In this document: positions 6,534 to 7,365 of the stretch, piece by piece
Position numbering within the stretch: position 1 is the stretch's first letter
Layout of the letters: each line of letters starts with the position of its first letter
Assembly: GCA_019894875.1 (NCBI GenBank)
Contig: JAGXNR010000132.1
Span: 1-7,365 of the forward strand
DNA length: 7,365 nt
Direction: 5' to 3'
Source of the DNA: Promethearchaeota archaeon
GTDB lineage: Archaea > Asgardarchaeota > Lokiarchaeia > Sigynarchaeales > SOKP01
Made by a program: the position numbers and the translations under genes
The notes under the pieces: generated by a model
What the model saw: only the letters and a program-made list of their open reading frames with translations
Databases searched by the model: none
Told to the model about the DNA's origin: nothing

Positions 6534-7365
6534 ATGAGCGAAGAAGAAAAGTTTGAAGCGATAATTCAGGAGATTAAAGATATTTATCTATTCTTAATTC
6601 AGGGGGAACCAACTCCTGATGATGAAATAGAGGCACGTACAAGTCTTATTGAATTAATTCAAAAATTAAAAAATGTTAATTCGTATCAAGTCGGTGAAAA
6701 TATCCACTTATTAGAGGATGTTCTTTCTAGTTTAGAGAATTGGGATACACTTGATTTATGGTTTACAGAATCAGAAATACCCGATTATATTAAGAAAATT
6801 ATAAACTTAACTGACAAAGTACCTGAGATTGAAATTAAAGAGGAAACCGAGGAATTATCAACTGAAGAAGAAGCTGAACCAAGTATAGCCCAAATTGATA
6901 TTAAGGAGATTGTAGATCAGGTCTCAGATAAATTTAAAGATGAGATCGACGGACTTAAGCAAAAGATTGATTTTTTACAGCATGAGATTGATGAGAAAGA
7001 TGAAAAAATTAATCAGGGCCCTCAGAAAAAGGTAATTAAAATTACTCCTAAGAAGAATGTAAAATTACCTCCCCCACAGATTAAAATCCCCTCTATTAAG
7101 AAACCTGAAAAGCCTCCTCAAATCCTTGGGCAGACAAAAATAGAACCAGAAAAACCGAAAGAAAAAATTGGGCTTAATTCAATTGAGGAAGTTCAAGTCA
7201 AAATAGAGAAAGAAATAGAAAAATTAAAACCTATTCCTGCTGCTCCTCTCCCTCCAAATCTCCCTCCACCTCCAAAACCCCCCCCATCTCAACAACTATC
7301 CTCAAAACTCGGGGTTATACCAAGTGATGAAGGTTTCCATGAAGAAAAGAGTAATTCCAATAACC
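6534..7365 (+). CDS. Acidic coiled-coil and proline-rich protein of unknown function (open at right window edge)
   Basis: An uninterrupted frame of 277 codons runs from ATG 6534 through the window end, so the C-terminus is missing. I do not recognise a family. Residues 1-95 look like a compact helical domain (MSEEEKFEAI start, tryptophans at 70 and 76). Residues 96-120 are a Glu-rich linker. Residues 127-159 form a coiled coil with hydrophobic positions at Phe134, Ile138, Leu141, Ile145, Leu148, Ile152 and Ile159. From about 165 the chain is basic and proline-rich (PPPQIKIP, KKPEKPPQ), then a short charged helix (215-231), then a dense polyproline tract (233-251, including LPPPPKPPP). There is no signal peptide or membrane segment. 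The architecture suggests an oligomeric scaffold or adaptor, possibly read by polyproline-binding proteins such as profilin; that is inference. A strong BRE/TATA upstream supports independent expression. Confidence 0.8.
   Translation, partial: MSEEEKFEAIIQEIKDIYLFLIQGEPTPDDEIEARTSLIELIQKLKNVNSYQVGENIHLLEDVLSSLENWDTLDLWFTESEIPDYIKKIINLTDKVPEIEIKEETEELSTEEEAEPSIAQIDIKEIVDQVSDKFKDEIDGLKQKIDFLQHEIDEKDEKINQGPQKKVIKITPKKNVKLPPPQIKIPSIKKPEKPPQILGQTKIEPEKPKEKIGLNSIEEVQVKIEKEIEKLKPIPAAPLPPNLPPPPKPPPSQQLSSKLGVIPSDEGFHEEKSNSNN

Noticed and set aside
1..7365. Search for CRISPR repeats, tRNA or rRNA genes, transposases and attachment sites
   Set aside because: I saw no regularly spaced long repeats, cloverleaf-like sequence, transposase motifs or terminal inverted repeats; the window is almost fully taken up by ordinary genes.

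Overview
The window looks like archaeal chromosome. It is AT-rich, with short AT-rich gaps that carry TATA-like boxes (one with a good purine-rich BRE in front of it), a T-run immediately after one stop codon, and hardly any Shine-Dalgarno sequences. The mix of a mitochondrial-type hydroxyacid-oxoacid transhydrogenase, amino-acid catabolic enzymes and an acidic coiled-coil/polyproline protein fits an Asgard archaeon (Promethearchaeota/Lokiarchaeia-like). That placement is inference from gene content; no ribosomal or other marker gene is present.

Layout. Four genes lie on the minus strand and two on the plus strand, diverging at about 4770-4914. Reading leftward from the divergence point: a CoA-acylating methylmalonate/malonate-semialdehyde dehydrogenase (3291-4769), then about 30 bp later an iron-containing alcohol dehydrogenase of the hydroxyacid-oxoacid transhydrogenase (HOT/ADHFE1) type (1957-3258), then after a gap with its own terminator and promoter signals a long metallo-beta-lactamase-fold hydrolase (426-1826), and finally the N-terminal part of a short-chain dehydrogenase cut by the left edge (1-293). 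Rightward: a class III aminotransferase of the AGXT2/PYD4 type (4915-6279), followed by an unrecognised coiled-coil, proline-rich protein (from 6534) still open at the right edge.

How the genes fit together. The three central genes make a coherent beta/gamma-amino-acid catabolic module. The aminotransferase would turn beta-alanine, 3-aminoisobutyrate or 4-aminobutyrate into a semialdehyde. The ALDH would oxidise malonate or methylmalonate semialdehyde with CoA to acetyl-CoA or propionyl-CoA plus CO2. The HOT-like enzyme would exchange hydride between a hydroxyacid such as 4-hydroxybutyrate and 2-oxoglutarate, or reduce the semialdehyde. The divergent transcription units share one short AT-rich spacer with a near-symmetric TATA element, which suggests co-regulation. 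I do not see a mobile element, CRISPR array, tRNA or rRNA. The least explained part is the right-hand polyproline protein, which is interesting because Asgard archaea encode profilins that can bind polyproline.
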